Notes: a model not told the origin generated them from the sequence alone. A stretch of 64,000 nt of DNA from Aerococcus christensenii (GCF_001543105.1 NZ_CP014159.1:1364001-1428000), one strand, 5' to 3'; counted from the first letter of the stretch, positions 17,802 to 27,889 are shown. Translations and numbers: made by a program.

Positions 17802-19127
17802 ATGACACGTTTAGGCAATCCGAGGCCTACTAGGTCTGTCATTTTGCCATATAAAGAGAGTAAATTCCAAGAAGCCATTGATTTATATGAAAAGAGCGGT
17901 AGGAAAGCTCAACAGTGGCAAATTGACATGATGAAAGACATTATGGCCGTCAATGAAGACGGTTTGTGGACGCATACGAAGTTTGGCTATTCTCTTCCTC
18001 GACGGAACGGAAAGAATGAACTGGTTGTTATGCGTGAATTGTGGGCACTTAAAAATGGCGAGGAAGTGATGCATACAGCACACCGAATTTCCGCTTCTCA
18101 TTCAGCTTGGGAGAAGTTGTGTTATATGTTGGATAAAGCGGGGGTAGAGTATAAATCCATTCGAGCTAAAGGGCAAGAATTGATTGAACTTGAAGAAGGG
18201 GGACGTGTCCAATTCCGTACTCGTACCAGTAATGGGGGTCTTGGTGAAGGCATGGACCTAATGATTATTGATGAAGCGCAAGAGTACACGGATGATCAAG
18301 AATCAAGCTTAAAATATGTGGTGACGAGTTCACAAAATCCACAGACGATCCTCTTAGGAACGCCCCCCACAGCCGTTTCCGCTGGTACAGTGTTTCCTAA
18401 GTTTAGAAAGGCTGTTTTAAACGGTGACAAGCCAGATAATGGCTGGGCAGAATGGGGAGTAGATGAACAGACAGACGTACATGACGTAGAAGCGTGGTAT
18501 TTAACCAATCCTTCTCTGGGGTCAATCTTTACAGAACGCTCGATAAGAGACGAGATAGGTCCGGACACGGACGATTTCAACATTCAACGTCTGGGCTTGT
18601 GGATTTCTTATAACCAAAAATCAGCCATCACCGCAGAGGAATGGGGACGCTTAGCTGTTAAACGATTGCCAAAATTGACTAGCAAGCTCTATGTTGGCAT
18701 TAAGTATGGCAACGATGGAGCAAATGTGGCCATGAGTATTGCGGTGAAATCAACAAAAAATAGGGTATTTATTGAGGCAATTGATTGTCGATCCGTTCGT
18801 GGTGGGAATCAATGGATTCTTAACTTTTTGAAATCAGCATCAGTTGAAAAATTTGTTAATACAAAGGCGTTCCAAGGGACATTGTTAGCCCATACTGATG
18901 GAAATGTACCTAATTTTGTGGTGCATTTAGATAAAATGGATGCATATCATTTAGGGCATATGATCTACTTCTTTGAGATTGCAATAGGGATGAGTGGTTA
19001 TTTAAATGGAGTCAATCCATTTAATCAACCAGGCGTAGAAGCTTATAAGAAAAATATGTTTGCCTTATTAGGTAAACCTGGTTATGAAGAATTAGCAACA
19101 GCGTTGAATGCACGGTTAAATCAATAA
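17802..19127 (+). CDS. Chimeric ORF: phage terminase large subunit fused to glucose-6-phosphate isomerase C-terminus
   Basis: Residues 1 to about 350 are a large terminase: [11 protein letters not shown], Walker-A-like PRRNGKNE, Walker [10 protein letters not shown], coupling motif LLGTPPTAV and the start of the nuclease domain. From about residue 355 the sequence reads [32 protein letters not shown] and [20 protein letters not shown], then [14 protein letters not shown], which is the C-terminus of Pgi. The join is in frame, with no stop or frameshift. The terminase nuclease is incomplete and the isomerase lacks most of its active site, so neither enzyme should work. Its place after the head genes is also out of the normal phage order. 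Confidence 0.9.
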   Translation: MTRLGNPRPTRSVILPYKESKFQEAIDLYEKSGRKAQQWQIDMMKDIMAVNEDGLWTHTKFGYSLPRRNGKNELVVMRELWALKNGEEVMHTAHRISASHSAWEKLCYMLDKAGVEYKSIRAKGQELIELEEGGRVQFRTRTSNGGLGEGMDLMIIDEAQEYTDDQESSLKYVVTSSQNPQTILLGTPPTAVSAGTVFPKFRKAVLNGDKPDNGWAEWGVDEQTDVHDVEAWYLTNPSLGSIFTERSIRDEIGPDTDDFNIQRLGLWISYNQKSAITAEEWGRLAVKRLPKLTSKLYVGIKYGNDGANVAMSIAVKSTKNRVFIEAIDCRSVRGGNQWILNFLKSASVEKFVNTKAFQGTLLAHTDGNVPNFVVHLDKMDAYHLGHMIYFFEIAIGMSGYLNGVNPFNQPGVEAYKKNMFALLGKPGYEELATALNARLNQ

Positions 19128-19239
19128 AAGTGTTCAAAGTAAGGAAATACGTTTTGATAAGGAAGGTTAAGCAAGAAAGGCTATTAATTGTAAGTCAATA
19201 ATTTCTTGCCCTCATTTTAACTATTTGGGAGAGGTGTTT

Positions 19240-19288
19240 TGTGTGACAGTAGCTGTCTGTCACATGAAGCCTTTCCTTTTTTTTGCCT
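19240..19288 (+). terminator. Possible terminator after the terminase-Pgi chimera
   Basis: TGTGACAG pairs with CTGTCACA; a run of eight T follows about 16 bases later. The spacing makes this weaker than the other terminators. Confidence 0.4.
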
Positions 19289-19328
19289 CAAAATAAATAG
19301 AATGGGAAGAAAAATACTTGCAGTTATG

Positions 19329-19365
19329 TTTTCTATTTGATATCATAATGATATCAAATAGAAAA
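19329..19365. promoter_or_regulatory. 37-bp perfect palindrome, operator of the SPFH/RHH operon
   Basis: An 18-base arm starting TTTTCTATTTGATATCAT and its exact reverse complement flank a single A. It ends just before the ribosome site of the SPFH gene, so binding would block expression. The ribbon-helix-helix protein encoded by the second gene is the obvious candidate ligand. The core GATATC half-sites also occur before the broken SPFH copy at 8569. Confidence 0.75.
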
Positions 19366-19373
19366 GGTGTGTG

Positions 19374-20381
19374 ATGAAAATGTCTACGCAATCTCAGAAT
19401 TTTAGTGAAGAAGAATTAAAACTAAAGTCTAATGGGTTACAGATTCAATTCTTCATTTTCCTTTTGTTAATAGCTAGCATAGGGTTGATAGGTCTTGGAG
19501 CTATGTCAAATGAGAACAATGGAAGTGTTTTCTGCATTATTTTAGGTAGTATCGGTATTATTATTTCAACTGTTTTGCAGATGGGAATGAAAATTTTAAA
19601 GCCTAAAGAAGCACTGGTGTTAACCTTATTTGGACATTATGCTGGCACAATCAAGCAGCCAGGTTTTTATTTTGTGAATCCTTTTTCAACAGCTGTTAAC
19701 CCAGCAGCGAGAACGCAATTAGGGCAAAGTGGTGATGTGAAAGGAAGAGATGTGGAGTTAGGGAAAAAAATCTCACTGAAAGTAATGACTTTAAATAATA
19801 GTAAACAAAAAATTAATGATTATTTAGGAAATCCAGTAGAGATAGGGATTGCGGTGACTTGGAAAATAGTAGATACAGCCAAGGCAGTATTTGCTGTAAA
19901 TAATTATAAAGAGTATCTTTCTCTACAAGCAGACACGGCTTTGCGTGATATTGTGCGCCAATATCCTTATGATGTAAATCCACGCTATGAAATTGATACC
20001 ACTGGAGATGGAGAACCTGATGATGGCTCTTTAAGGGGATCTAGTGAAATAGTGGCTAAGCGTATTAAAGAAGAAATTCAAAAACGTGTGCAATGTGCGG
20101 GATTAGAAATTGTAGAAGCTAAAATTACACACTTATCCTATGCTTCAGAAATTGCAGCAGCGATGCTTCAAAGACAGCAAGCGGCAGCTTTAATTGATGC
20201 ACGTGCTATGATTGTTGATGGAGCCGTAGGCATGGTAGAGATGGCTTTGGACAAGCTACAAGACCAAGGTGTTGTGGAATTAGACGAAGAACGTAAAGCT
20301 GCAATGGTTTCTAACTTACTAGTGGTACTTTGTAGTAATAAAGAGGCCAGCCCAATTGTGAATTCAGGAAGTCTATATTGA
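19374..20381 (+). CDS. SPFH/stomatin-domain membrane protein
   Basis: About 335 residues with two N-terminal hydrophobic helices (residues 25-75), then the SPFH domain starting [18 protein letters not shown] and including [34 protein letters not shown] and a helical segment rich in Ala/Gln ([19 protein letters not shown]). SPFH proteins form membrane microdomain scaffolds. The stop overlaps the ATG of an RHH protein (TGATG). The exact start (ATG at 19374 or 19380) is uncertain. It is the intact relative of the pseudogene at 7821-8536. Confidence 0.85.
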   Translation: MKMSTQSQNFSEEELKLKSNGLQIQFFIFLLLIASIGLIGLGAMSNENNGSVFCIILGSIGIIISTVLQMGMKILKPKEALVLTLFGHYAGTIKQPGFYFVNPFSTAVNPAARTQLGQSGDVKGRDVELGKKISLKVMTLNNSKQKINDYLGNPVEIGIAVTWKIVDTAKAVFAVNNYKEYLSLQADTALRDIVRQYPYDVNPRYEIDTTGDGEPDDGSLRGSSEIVAKRIKEEIQKRVQCAGLEIVEAKITHLSYASEIAAAMLQRQQAAALIDARAMIVDGAVGMVEMALDKLQDQGVVELDEERKAAMVSNLLVVLCSNKEASPIVNSGSLY

Positions 20382-20578
20382 TGGCTGCTAAGAAGCAAGT
20401 GCCGCTTCGTATTTCTCAATCCCTTTATGCTCAATTGTCTGCTTGGGCAGAGGATGATTTCCGTTCATTGAATGGTCAAATTGAATATTTATTAACAGAA
20501 TGTGTGAAACAACGCAAACGTAATGGAGAATATGTTTCAAAAACCTTAGATGAAAAAATAAAATTAGATATTCATTAA
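20381..20578 (+). CDS. Arc/CopG-type ribbon-helix-helix DNA-binding protein
   Basis: A 65-residue RHH protein: beta strand [15 protein letters not shown], helix [17 protein letters not shown], then a basic tail. It is translationally coupled to the SPFH gene. This pairing recurs in many bacteria, and the RHH protein probably binds the palindrome upstream to regulate the pair. No toxin gene is present, so it is not an obvious antitoxin. Confidence 0.8.
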   Translation: MAAKKQVPLRISQSLYAQLSAWAEDDFRSLNGQIEYLLTECVKQRKRNGEYVSKTLDEKIKLDIH

Positions 20579-20645
20579 TCCATGCCGATAAAGAAAAATA
20601 AGAGTTTTTTATGCGCTATTAGAGGGTAAAGAAAGGAGGAAAGAT

Positions 20646-21539
20646 ATGTTAAAAATAAATCAATTAAAAAAAGCTTTTGGAAGCAAACAAGTTTTATTTG
20701 GACTTAATTTTGAAGTGAAGGAAGGCAGAATACTGGGGCTAATAGGTAAAAATGGTGCGGGGAAAACCACTATTTTTCACAGTATTTTGAATTTCATAGA
20801 CTATGAAGGTGAGGTGACATGGCAAGGAAAGGCGTTAACTCAAAAAGATTACAATAAAATTGGCTACTTACCAGAAGAACGTAGTTTGATGCCTAAATTG
20901 ACAGTAGAACGACAAGTAGGTTTTTTAGCGCAATTAAAAGGAATGCCACGAGATGCTATCAAAGAAGAATTACCTCACTGGATGGAGCGGTTGGCAGTTA
21001 AAGGAAAGTTAAGTGATAAAATTAAGAGCTTATCAAAAGGAAACCAACAAAAAGTGCAATTAATTGCCACTTTAATTCATCGGCCACAATTGATTATTTT
21101 GGATGAACCATTCAGCGGATTAGATCCAGTTAATGTTGATTTGATGAAAAAAGAAATTTTAGTGCAAAAGAAAAGAGGCGCCACGATTATTTTCTCTGAG
21201 CATAATATGCGAAATGTGGAAGAATTATGTGATGATGTTGTCATGATTAAGGAGGGTGGTGTAGCTTTACAAGGCAGTGTGAATGCAGTGAGGAATCAGT
21301 TTGGATTGACACGCCTATTTGTTAGAACGACACATAGTGTGGAAGAAATTAGACAATTATCGGGAGTAGAGAAAGTAGAAGTGTTAAACGATGGAAAGTA
21401 TTATTTGCATTTGCGCAATGCGGATGATGGTAAAGCGCTTTTTTCATACTTTTCTCAAGGCGATTATGTTCAAACTTTTGATCAAGAGCCTCCAACATTA
21501 AATGAAATTTTTAGATTGAAAGCGGGGGATGCCTCATGA
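20646..21539 (+). CDS. ABC-2 type transporter ATP-binding protein
   Basis: A 297-residue ATPase: Walker A (GKNGAGKTT), signature variant (LSKGNQQKVQ), Walker B (LIILDEPFSGLDP) and H-loop (FSEHNM), followed by a DUF4162-like C-terminal domain typical of NatA/YhaQ exporters. AGGAGG precedes the ATG. It overlaps the permease gene by 4 bases. Together they resemble the NatAB/YhaQP Na+ or toxic-compound efflux pumps; the substrate is not defined. Confidence 0.9.
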   Translation: MLKINQLKKAFGSKQVLFGLNFEVKEGRILGLIGKNGAGKTTIFHSILNFIDYEGEVTWQGKALTQKDYNKIGYLPEERSLMPKLTVERQVGFLAQLKGMPRDAIKEELPHWMERLAVKGKLSDKIKSLSKGNQQKVQLIATLIHRPQLIILDEPFSGLDPVNVDLMKKEILVQKKRGATIIFSEHNMRNVEELCDDVVMIKEGGVALQGSVNAVRNQFGLTRLFVRTTHSVEEIRQLSGVEKVEVLNDGKYYLHLRNADDGKALFSYFSQGDYVQTFDQEPPTLNEIFRLKAGDAS

Positions 21540-22744
21540 CAAAAATTTTCATGGTAGCCAAAGAAACTTTTTGGCGGCAAGTCAAGTCATGGAGTTTTTT
21601 ATTGTTAATTTTAGGACCTTTTTTGGTTATTGGTATTAATGTTGGGATTGGTGTGCTTAGTCAATCTGAAAAATCAGAAGATACAATAGGTATGGTCATT
21701 GTTGATCAAAAACTTTCTTCAGCCTTTTCCGATGGTTATCGCTTATATGATAATGAAAAACAAGCGGAAATAGATTTTGAAGATCAAAAAATTAAAGAAT
21801 ATGTTACAGTTGATGTAGTGGATAATGCACAAATAAAGTTGACTTATCATGGCAAAGCAAACTGTTCTGCAAAGTTGAAGCAGAAATTATTGATGCAAGC
21901 GCAAGTCGTGCAACAAACGTTGAACCAACAAGTCGCTCATCTAAAGCCTCAGCAGATTGAACAATTAAGCTTGCAACCTCAGTTTGAAGAATACAATATT
22001 GGTAAGATAGAAGAATCAGTGAATAATACTGATGTTAAAATGGGAAGTTTTGTTATTCTCTGTTTTTTCTTATATCTTTTGTTAATGATCTATGTAGGGG
22101 TTACTTCACAGGAAGTTGCTGTTGAAAAAGGAACAAAAATTATGGAAATCATTTTTTCCAGCATGCCAGGAGGCGATTATTTTATCGGTAAGTTGTTGGG
22201 ATTAATGGGAGAAATTATATTGCATATTGGCATCTATATTGTTGGAGGGTATATGGCTTGGCAGGGTGTAAAGCATTTAGATGCACTAGAACATTATGTA
22301 GCGATGGGGGAACCTTTCTTTAAAGCCTTCTTGAAAAATATAGGTTTAGTGAACCTAATTTATATTGTGATTGCTTTAATCCTTAGTATCACATTAGCTA
22401 TTTTTTGTGGGGCATTGTCTAGTAAACCTGAAAATGCGAATAAATCGGGTCAACCGGTTTTCTATCTTGTTATTCTTGGGTTTGTTTTGGGCATGACTTT
22501 TCAAAATCAACCAGATAGTACCATTTTATCTGTGGTCTCTTATATCCCCTTACTTTCCTCTTTTACAATGCCTATTCGAATTATTAATGAAACGGCAAGT
22601 ACGCTGTCGGTTAGTCTTTCGTTAGGAATAAATTTAATCACACTAATAGGAGTGATTTATCTCATTAGGCGGTTATATCCACGTTTAATTTTACAAACGG
22701 ATGATGCGATTTGGAAAGCGTTAAAGAGAAGTTTTCAAGGGTAA
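21536..22744 (+). CDS. ABC-2 type transporter permease (NatB/YhaP-like)
   Basis: A 402-residue protein with one N-terminal helix, a large extracytoplasmic region (residues about 45-180) and five or six C-terminal helices including VAVEKGTKIMEIIFSSM, the hallmark of the NatB/YhaP family. Translation is coupled to the ATPase gene by ATGA overlap. Probable role: ion or toxic-compound export. Confidence 0.88.
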   Translation: MTKIFMVAKETFWRQVKSWSFLLLILGPFLVIGINVGIGVLSQSEKSEDTIGMVIVDQKLSSAFSDGYRLYDNEKQAEIDFEDQKIKEYVTVDVVDNAQIKLTYHGKANCSAKLKQKLLMQAQVVQQTLNQQVAHLKPQQIEQLSLQPQFEEYNIGKIEESVNNTDVKMGSFVILCFFLYLLLMIYVGVTSQEVAVEKGTKIMEIIFSSMPGGDYFIGKLLGLMGEIILHIGIYIVGGYMAWQGVKHLDALEHYVAMGEPFFKAFLKNIGLVNLIYIVIALILSITLAIFCGALSSKPENANKSGQPVFYLVILGFVLGMTFQNQPDSTILSVVSYIPLLSSFTMPIRIINETASTLSVSLSLGINLITLIGVIYLIRRLYPRLILQTDDAIWKALKRSFQG

Positions 22745-22843
22745 TAAAAAATGCTTGCTTGTGCTGGCTTTGAAAAAAGAACAGCGACAAGCGGCATTTT
22801 TGGTTATAATACTTCTAAAAAAAGGGAAAATAAGAGGAGAAAT

Positions 22844-23546
22844 ATGGAATATTTCTTTAGACATGTTGCAGATGGTGAAGTGAGTTTTAATGTGGCAGTA
22901 GTCAAGCTATGTTTACTTTTTGTAATACTAGGGGTCTATCGTTTTCGTCATAGTAAATGGCTTCTTCAAGTGACTTTTATAGGGTTATTGATATTACAAG
23001 GACTTTTGATGGTATGGTATCTTGGCGAACCTGCCTTATTTTTAAAAGAGGGACTGCCTTTTTACCATTGTCGATTAGTAGCTTGTATCTTACCGTTTGC
23101 TTATTGGTTGAAAAGAGAAAAATTGACTCTTTATTTGGCTTGGTTAGGGATTATTGGCACGATAGTAGCTTTCAGTGTGCCAGATCCTTCAAAATATTTA
23201 TGGCCCCATATTACCAATTTGACCTATATTGGCTCCCACGTATTATTGATGGTTTCAGGGATACTTGTACTTGCACAAATACATTCTGCGTTGAAAGTAA
23301 AAACGGTTTTCGCTATCAGTACGTAGATGAATGGGCTGTCTTGTTGGGGTTAATTTAGTGTTGCATGCCAATTATAGTTATTTAATGGCCTTGCCATTTG
23401 ATTTAGGCTTTCGTCCTTCTTTACCATTAATTTTTGGAGCGACGCCGCTATTAATGACAGCTACTACTAGCTTTTTGGCAGCTTGGCAAATTGTACGTAA
23501 GTTACACGTTAGACAATTAAGAAAGCATGCGTTAGAAGTCGAGTAA
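22844..23546 (+). pseudogene. YwaF/TIGR02206-family membrane protein, frameshifted
   Basis: The first frame (MEYFFRHVADGEVSFN..., with FYHCRLVACILPFAYWL and DPSKYLWPHITNLTYIGSH) stops after TVFAIST. The next frame continues with NLVLHANYSYLMALPFDLGF, the conserved C-terminal part. One base change near 23315-23330 restores a protein of about 230 residues with seven helices. AGGAGAAAT precedes the ATG. The family is uncharacterised. Confidence 0.75.
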
Positions 23547-23569
23547 CCAATTATTAGTTGATAAAGAAG

Positions 23570-23597
23570 AGCATTCGCAGAGAGTGGATGCTTTTTT
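23570..23597 (+). terminator. Terminator before the TPP operon
   Basis: AGCATTCGC pairs with GTGGATGCT over nine base pairs with wobbles, followed by a T-run. Confidence 0.75.
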
Positions 23598-23705
23598 GTA
23601 TGCTAACTTTTATCAAAATTGGTCGAAATGATAAGATTAGCAGAGTCTAAATGGGAGTCCTTTCACTTAGGAGGATCAAGACCAGATAAAAAAGATAACG
23701 TTTTA

Positions 23706-23734
23706 TTGTCAAATCGGATGAAACGTGGTATGCT
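23706..23734 (+). promoter_or_regulatory. Promoter of the right TPP-riboswitch operon
   Basis: TTGTCA and TATGCT are separated by 17 bases with TGG before the -10 box, about 25 bases before the aptamer. Confidence 0.65.
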
Positions 23735-23757
23735 TACGGTATAGAAATAAATGGTTA

Positions 23758-23829
23758 TTGCAGGGGTACTGGCAACAGTTGAGAGAATACCCTTTGAACC
23801 TGTTTGTTAAGACAAGTGTAGGGAGCAAT
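23758..23829 (+). ncRNA. TPP riboswitch aptamer (THI element), right copy
   Basis: AGGGGTACT, GTTGAGAG, ACCCTTTGAACCTG and GTAGGGAGCAA occur in canonical THI order. It precedes a terminator and a six-gene operon that includes thiS, thiF and thiG, which fits thiamine-pyrophosphate feedback. Confidence 0.95.
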
Positions 23830-23843
23830 AGTGTTGAGAAGTT

Positions 23844-23868
23844 CTCCCTGTTTTGAGGGAGTTTTTTT
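23844..23868 (+). terminator. Riboswitch expression-platform terminator, right
   Basis: CTCCCT pairs with AGGGAG, followed by seven T, directly after the aptamer. Confidence 0.9.
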
Positions 23869-23891
23869 ATGGATTGGAAAAGAAGTGACTT

Positions 23892-24851
23892 ATGAAAATT
23901 GCATTATTAGAACCTTTAAGAGTATCCCGATCGACTATTGATAAGTTGGCTTTGCCTTTACGGAAATTAGGACATGACTTTATTGCATATGATTCGAAAG
24001 CAAAAACATCAGAAGAACTTTTTGCACGTAGTAAGGCATGTGAAGTGGTCATGATTGCTAATACGCCTTATCCAAGGAAAGTTATCTCTCGATTAACGCA
24101 GACACGTTTGATTAATGTAGCTTTTACTGGTGTGGATCATGTGGACATGAGTGCTTGTCGAGAGAAAGGAATTAAAGTGTGCAATGCTGCTGGATATTCC
24201 AACCAAGCGGTTGCTGAACAAGCTATCGGTATGGCCTTATCACTTTATCGCCACTTGAATAAATCTGATCAAACCATTCGCTTGGGTAATTCTTTTCTTG
24301 GGCCAATGATGGGCCAAGAAATAAAAGGAAAAACAGTCGGTATTGTTGGAACAGGCGCAATTGGATTAGCAACTGCACGTTTGTTTAAAGCGTTTGGTGC
24401 TCAATTATTAGGATATAATCGCACGCAAAAAACAGAAGCTTTAGCCATGGGTATGACGTATTGCTCTTTGGATACTTTATTGGCAAAAAGTGATATTGTG
24501 AGCGTACATTTACCTGCTACTGTAGAAACTAAGCACTTGTTAGATGCTCATGCTTTTCGTCGAATGAAAAAATCAGCAATCTTCTTGAATTTAGCACGAG
24601 GTGCTATTGTAGATAATTACGCACTAGCCTGTGCCTTAAATGCAGGCGAATTGGCAGGGGCAGGGATTGATGTATTTGAAACGGAACCACCATTACCTGA
24701 TGATTATCCACTACTTAGTGCTCATAACTGTTTACTCACGCCACACACCGCTTATCTGACACAAGAAGCCATGCTTCATCGGGCACAAATTGCTTTTGAT
24801 AAGACTCTAGCTTATGTAGAAGGCAAAGCGGTGAATTATATGTTGTCTTAA
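23892..24851 (+). CDS. D-isomer-specific 2-hydroxyacid dehydrogenase (glyoxylate/hydroxypyruvate reductase-like)
   Basis: A 319-residue NAD(P)-dependent enzyme. The Rossmann motif is GIVGTGAIGLATA (residues about 155-167), followed by VSVHLPATVETKHLL, the catalytic Arg region NLARGAIVDN, Glu in DVFETEPPLP and His in LTPHTAY. It is the first gene under the right TPP riboswitch. No member of the standard thiamine pathway belongs to this family, so its placement suggests a link to a 2-oxoacid or glyoxylate step. The substrate cannot be read from the sequence. Confidence 0.85.
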   Translation: MKIALLEPLRVSRSTIDKLALPLRKLGHDFIAYDSKAKTSEELFARSKACEVVMIANTPYPRKVISRLTQTRLINVAFTGVDHVDMSACREKGIKVCNAAGYSNQAVAEQAIGMALSLYRHLNKSDQTIRLGNSFLGPMMGQEIKGKTVGIVGTGAIGLATARLFKAFGAQLLGYNRTQKTEALAMGMTYCSLDTLLAKSDIVSVHLPATVETKHLLDAHAFRRMKKSAIFLNLARGAIVDNYALACALNAGELAGAGIDVFETEPPLPDDYPLLSAHNCLLTPHTAYLTQEAMLHRAQIAFDKTLAYVEGKAVNYMLS

Positions 24852-24934
24852 TGAACTATTTTCTATTGAAGGAGGTGAGGATACACTGAGAACGAATGGA
24901 CAATAACGTTTTTACCTAAAAAAGGAGGCAACGC

Positions 24935-26167
24935 ATGAGTAGTATTAGTGCAGAATCTATTGATGAGATGATTGACTGGTTGGCAAGTTTTACCGAAAAA
25001 CCTGAAGAAAAGGGAGTGACACGCCCGTTATATACCCAATCTTGGCAACAGGCATTGCTTGGATTAAAACAACGATTTGAAGCTATTGGGATGGTGGTTG
25101 AGTTTGACGCTGTTGGTAATCTGATTGCGACAGTTGAGGGAGAAACATATCCTGATGAGGTAATTGCTTGTGGTTCACATATCGATACAGTGACTCGCGG
25201 TGGGAAGTTTGATGGACAATTAGGCATCGTCGCAGCCTATTTATCGGTTAAAGAATGCTTGGAAGTTTATGGACGCCCTCAAAAAAGTTTACGGATTATT
25301 TGTTTAGCAGAAGAAGAGGGTTCACGTTTTCCTTATGTATTTTGGGGGTCAAAGAATTTCTTTGGGTTGGCCAAAAAAGAAGAAGTTGCTACACTTTGTG
25401 ATACAGAGGGAATAAGCTTTGAAAAGGCTATGCGAGATTGTGGGTTTGATTATTTAATAGGGCAACCACAATTTTGCAATTTAGCCGCTTGGTTTGAGTT
25501 ACATATCGAACAAGGTCCTTTGTTAGATAGTCATCATGAAGATTTGGGAATTGTGACAAGCATTGCAGGGCAACATCGATGGGATATCCATCTTAAAGGT
25601 GTACAAAATCATGCGGGGACAACGATGATGTCTTATCGCCATGATGCAGTAGATTGTATGGCTCATATCATCTCTAAGCAATTGGATAAAGCCAAAACAG
25701 CGGGAGATCCTTTAGTTTTAACTTTTGGTCGGATATCGGTGATACCGAATCAAGTCAATATCGTGCCTGGTCAAGTCACTTTTTCTATGAATTGTCGGCA
25801 CACAGATGCGAGCTACTTAAATCAGTTCTTGCAAGAATTAGAAGAAGAGATTTATGCAACGGCTGATCATTATGGGATTGAAGCAAGCATTGATAAATGG
25901 ATGTCAGACGATCCAACGCCATTACATCCAGAGATTATTCATTTATTGGAAGCACAAGCAACTAAGCAAGGGTATGCCTATCGTTTGATGTCTTCTGGCG
26001 CAGGACAGGATACGCAAATTTTTGCACCATTTGTCAAATCAGGAATGATCTTCGTACCATCCAAAGATGGTGTTAGTCATGCACCAGAAGAATATACCGC
26101 TCCCAAAGAAGCGGTACATGGCGTGCGCTTATTGAGTGAATCGCTTCGAGATTTAGCTTATTCTTAG
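24935..26167 (+). CDS. M20-family Zn-dependent amidohydrolase (allantoate amidohydrolase / YlmB-like)
   Basis: A 410-residue protein with the binuclear metal motifs GSHIDTV, GQLG (bridging Asp in FDGQLG), EEEGSRF, LHIEQGP and the C-terminal His in GVSHAPEEY, plus AGQDTQIFAP. The family covers N-carbamoyl amino acid hydrolases, allantoate amidohydrolase and YlmB. B. subtilis YlmB is also THI-box controlled and deformylates formylaminopyrimidine in thiamine salvage. TPP control here makes a YlmB-like role the leading guess. AAAGGAGG precedes the ATG. Its N-terminal part is duplicated at 12499. Confidence 0.85.
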   Translation: MSSISAESIDEMIDWLASFTEKPEEKGVTRPLYTQSWQQALLGLKQRFEAIGMVVEFDAVGNLIATVEGETYPDEVIACGSHIDTVTRGGKFDGQLGIVAAYLSVKECLEVYGRPQKSLRIICLAEEEGSRFPYVFWGSKNFFGLAKKEEVATLCDTEGISFEKAMRDCGFDYLIGQPQFCNLAAWFELHIEQGPLLDSHHEDLGIVTSIAGQHRWDIHLKGVQNHAGTTMMSYRHDAVDCMAHIISKQLDKAKTAGDPLVLTFGRISVIPNQVNIVPGQVTFSMNCRHTDASYLNQFLQELEEEIYATADHYGIEASIDKWMSDDPTPLHPEIIHLLEAQATKQGYAYRLMSSGAGQDTQIFAPFVKSGMIFVPSKDGVSHAPEEYTAPKEAVHGVRLLSESLRDLAYS

Positions 26168-26431
26168 AATAATTTATTTGTTGAGAAGTTAACCAGGATG
26201 AATGAAACAATTGAATAAAAATACATTGAGAGTATTTTACTGACGAATAAGGAAGTGGATACGAAGGGGCACACCACCACGGGTATGATGTCTTTTCGCG
26301 TCTTTTTTTTTGACCTACAGGAGTAATGGTTTAGGTCAGTCAATTAAAATGATAAGAAATAGGATATGAATTTTGCCATCGTATCACAATCTAACAGAAA
26401 AAAGAGGGCTTGAAATAAGGAGTGGTAAAAA

Positions 26432-27658
26432 ATGAAAAAAATACAGCTGACCAGTCAAATTCTGATCGCGATGATTTTAGGTTTGGTAGCAGGCTCGTTT
26501 TTTGGAGAAAGAATTGCGTGGATACAGTTAATCGGAGACCTATTTTTACGCGGTATACAAATGGCGGTTGTCGTAATGATTATGGGAGCTGTCATTGAAG
26601 CGGTTGGTCAATTAAATCCAAAAGAGTTGGGAAAAGTAGGCGGGAAGTTAGCTGCTTGGTTTGTTGGGGGAACCTTGGTGTCTGCTGCTGTGGGCTTGCT
26701 GTTTGCACAATGGATTCGTCCTGGAGAAGGGTTGTCACTAACCTTATCTCAAAATAATTTAGCCGCTCAAACTAAAATTCCAAGTTTGCGCGAGACAATT
26801 TTGAATTTTGTACCAAGCAACATTATGAAAGCTATGAGTGAAGGCAATATGATCCAAGTGATTATTTTTGCACTCTTTTTTGGGTATGCTTTGAGTTTAT
26901 TAAGTAGTCAAAAAGAAATGACAAATTTAAAAGAAAGTATTCATCAATTTAATCAGATTATTATTGAAATGATTAAGCAAGTGATGAAATTGGCACCAAT
27001 CGGTATTTTTGCATTACTAGCAGGGGTTACTGGTAAAGTGGGCTTACAAATTATCTTGCCGTTAGTTAAATTTTTGCTGACAATGGGGGTAGCTACTATT
27101 GTTGTTTTTGTGGGATGGCTAGTATTAGTGGGCATTTATTGCCAAGTTTCTCCTATTCTTGTTTTGAAAAAGATGTGGAGAATGAGTTTAGTGGCTTTTA
27201 CTACGACCTCTTCTTCTATTACTTTACCTATTGAAATGGAAGATCAAGAAAATAAATTAGGAGTTTCTAAACGAATTTCAGGAGTAGCAGCTCCTTTGGC
27301 AATGGCAATGAATAGTAACGGATTAGCCATTTATTTGTCCATTGCGGTGGTGACCTTAAGTCAAATTTATAATTTACAATTGTCAACGGGTCAATTATTA
27401 CAAACGATTATTTTATCAACGCTATGTACATTTGGTACGGTTACTGTACCAGGAGGTGGATTGGTGGCCTTAGCCATTGTTGTCCCTGCTTTAGGATTAC
27501 CTTTAGAAAGTGTAGCGTTATTAGCGGGAGTAGATTGGTTTTCAGGAATGTTTAGAACTTTATTGAATGTTGATGGAGATACTTTTATTGCGATGTTGAT
27601 TGCAAAAGATGAAAAAGAATTAGATTATCGTTTATTAAAGGATCCCGCTAATATTTAA
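26432..27658 (+). CDS. DAACS-family sodium:dicarboxylate/amino-acid symporter
   Basis: A 408-residue membrane protein with about eight helices, the serine-rich motif (FTTTSSSITLPIEME), a helix with PLAMAMNSNGLAIYL and the C-terminal GVDWFSGMFRTLLNVDGD, all typical of GltP/DctA transporters. It is inside the TPP-controlled operon. The 264-base leader contains a run of eight T near 26304, possibly an internal attenuator. It could import a carboxylate precursor (inference). Confidence 0.85.
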   Translation: MKKIQLTSQILIAMILGLVAGSFFGERIAWIQLIGDLFLRGIQMAVVVMIMGAVIEAVGQLNPKELGKVGGKLAAWFVGGTLVSAAVGLLFAQWIRPGEGLSLTLSQNNLAAQTKIPSLRETILNFVPSNIMKAMSEGNMIQVIIFALFFGYALSLLSSQKEMTNLKESIHQFNQIIIEMIKQVMKLAPIGIFALLAGVTGKVGLQIILPLVKFLLTMGVATIVVFVGWLVLVGIYCQVSPILVLKKMWRMSLVAFTTTSSSITLPIEMEDQENKLGVSKRISGVAAPLAMAMNSNGLAIYLSIAVVTLSQIYNLQLSTGQLLQTIILSTLCTFGTVTVPGGGLVALAIVVPALGLPLESVALLAGVDWFSGMFRTLLNVDGDTFIAMLIAKDEKELDYRLLKDPANI

Positions 27659-27690
27659 TTAGAAAGTAATAAAAGAAAGGAGGCAGGTAG

Positions 27691-27888
27691 GTGTTAACTT
27701 TAAATCATCAAAAAATAGCATATCATCCTAATGAAACGGTATATGCTTTATTGAAGCGGACACATTTCAGTACGACATTTGTCGCTGTAGAAGTCAATGG
27801 ACGATTAATCAAACGAGAAAATTTTGAACAAGAGGTTATTCCAGAAAGGGCAACTATTGAAGTTTTTAGTATTGTAGGAGGAGGATAG
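27691..27888 (+). CDS. thiS: Sulfur carrier protein ThiS
   Basis: A 65-residue ubiquitin-like protein ending in VGGG, the C-terminus that is adenylylated by ThiF and thiocarboxylated for thiazole synthesis. GTG start with AAAGGAGG about 7 bases upstream. The thiF ATG follows one base after the stop, so the genes are coupled. Confidence 0.92.
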   Translation: MLTLNHQKIAYHPNETVYALLKRTHFSTTFVAVEVNGRLIKRENFEQEVIPERATIEVFSIVGGG

Positions 27889-27889
27889 A

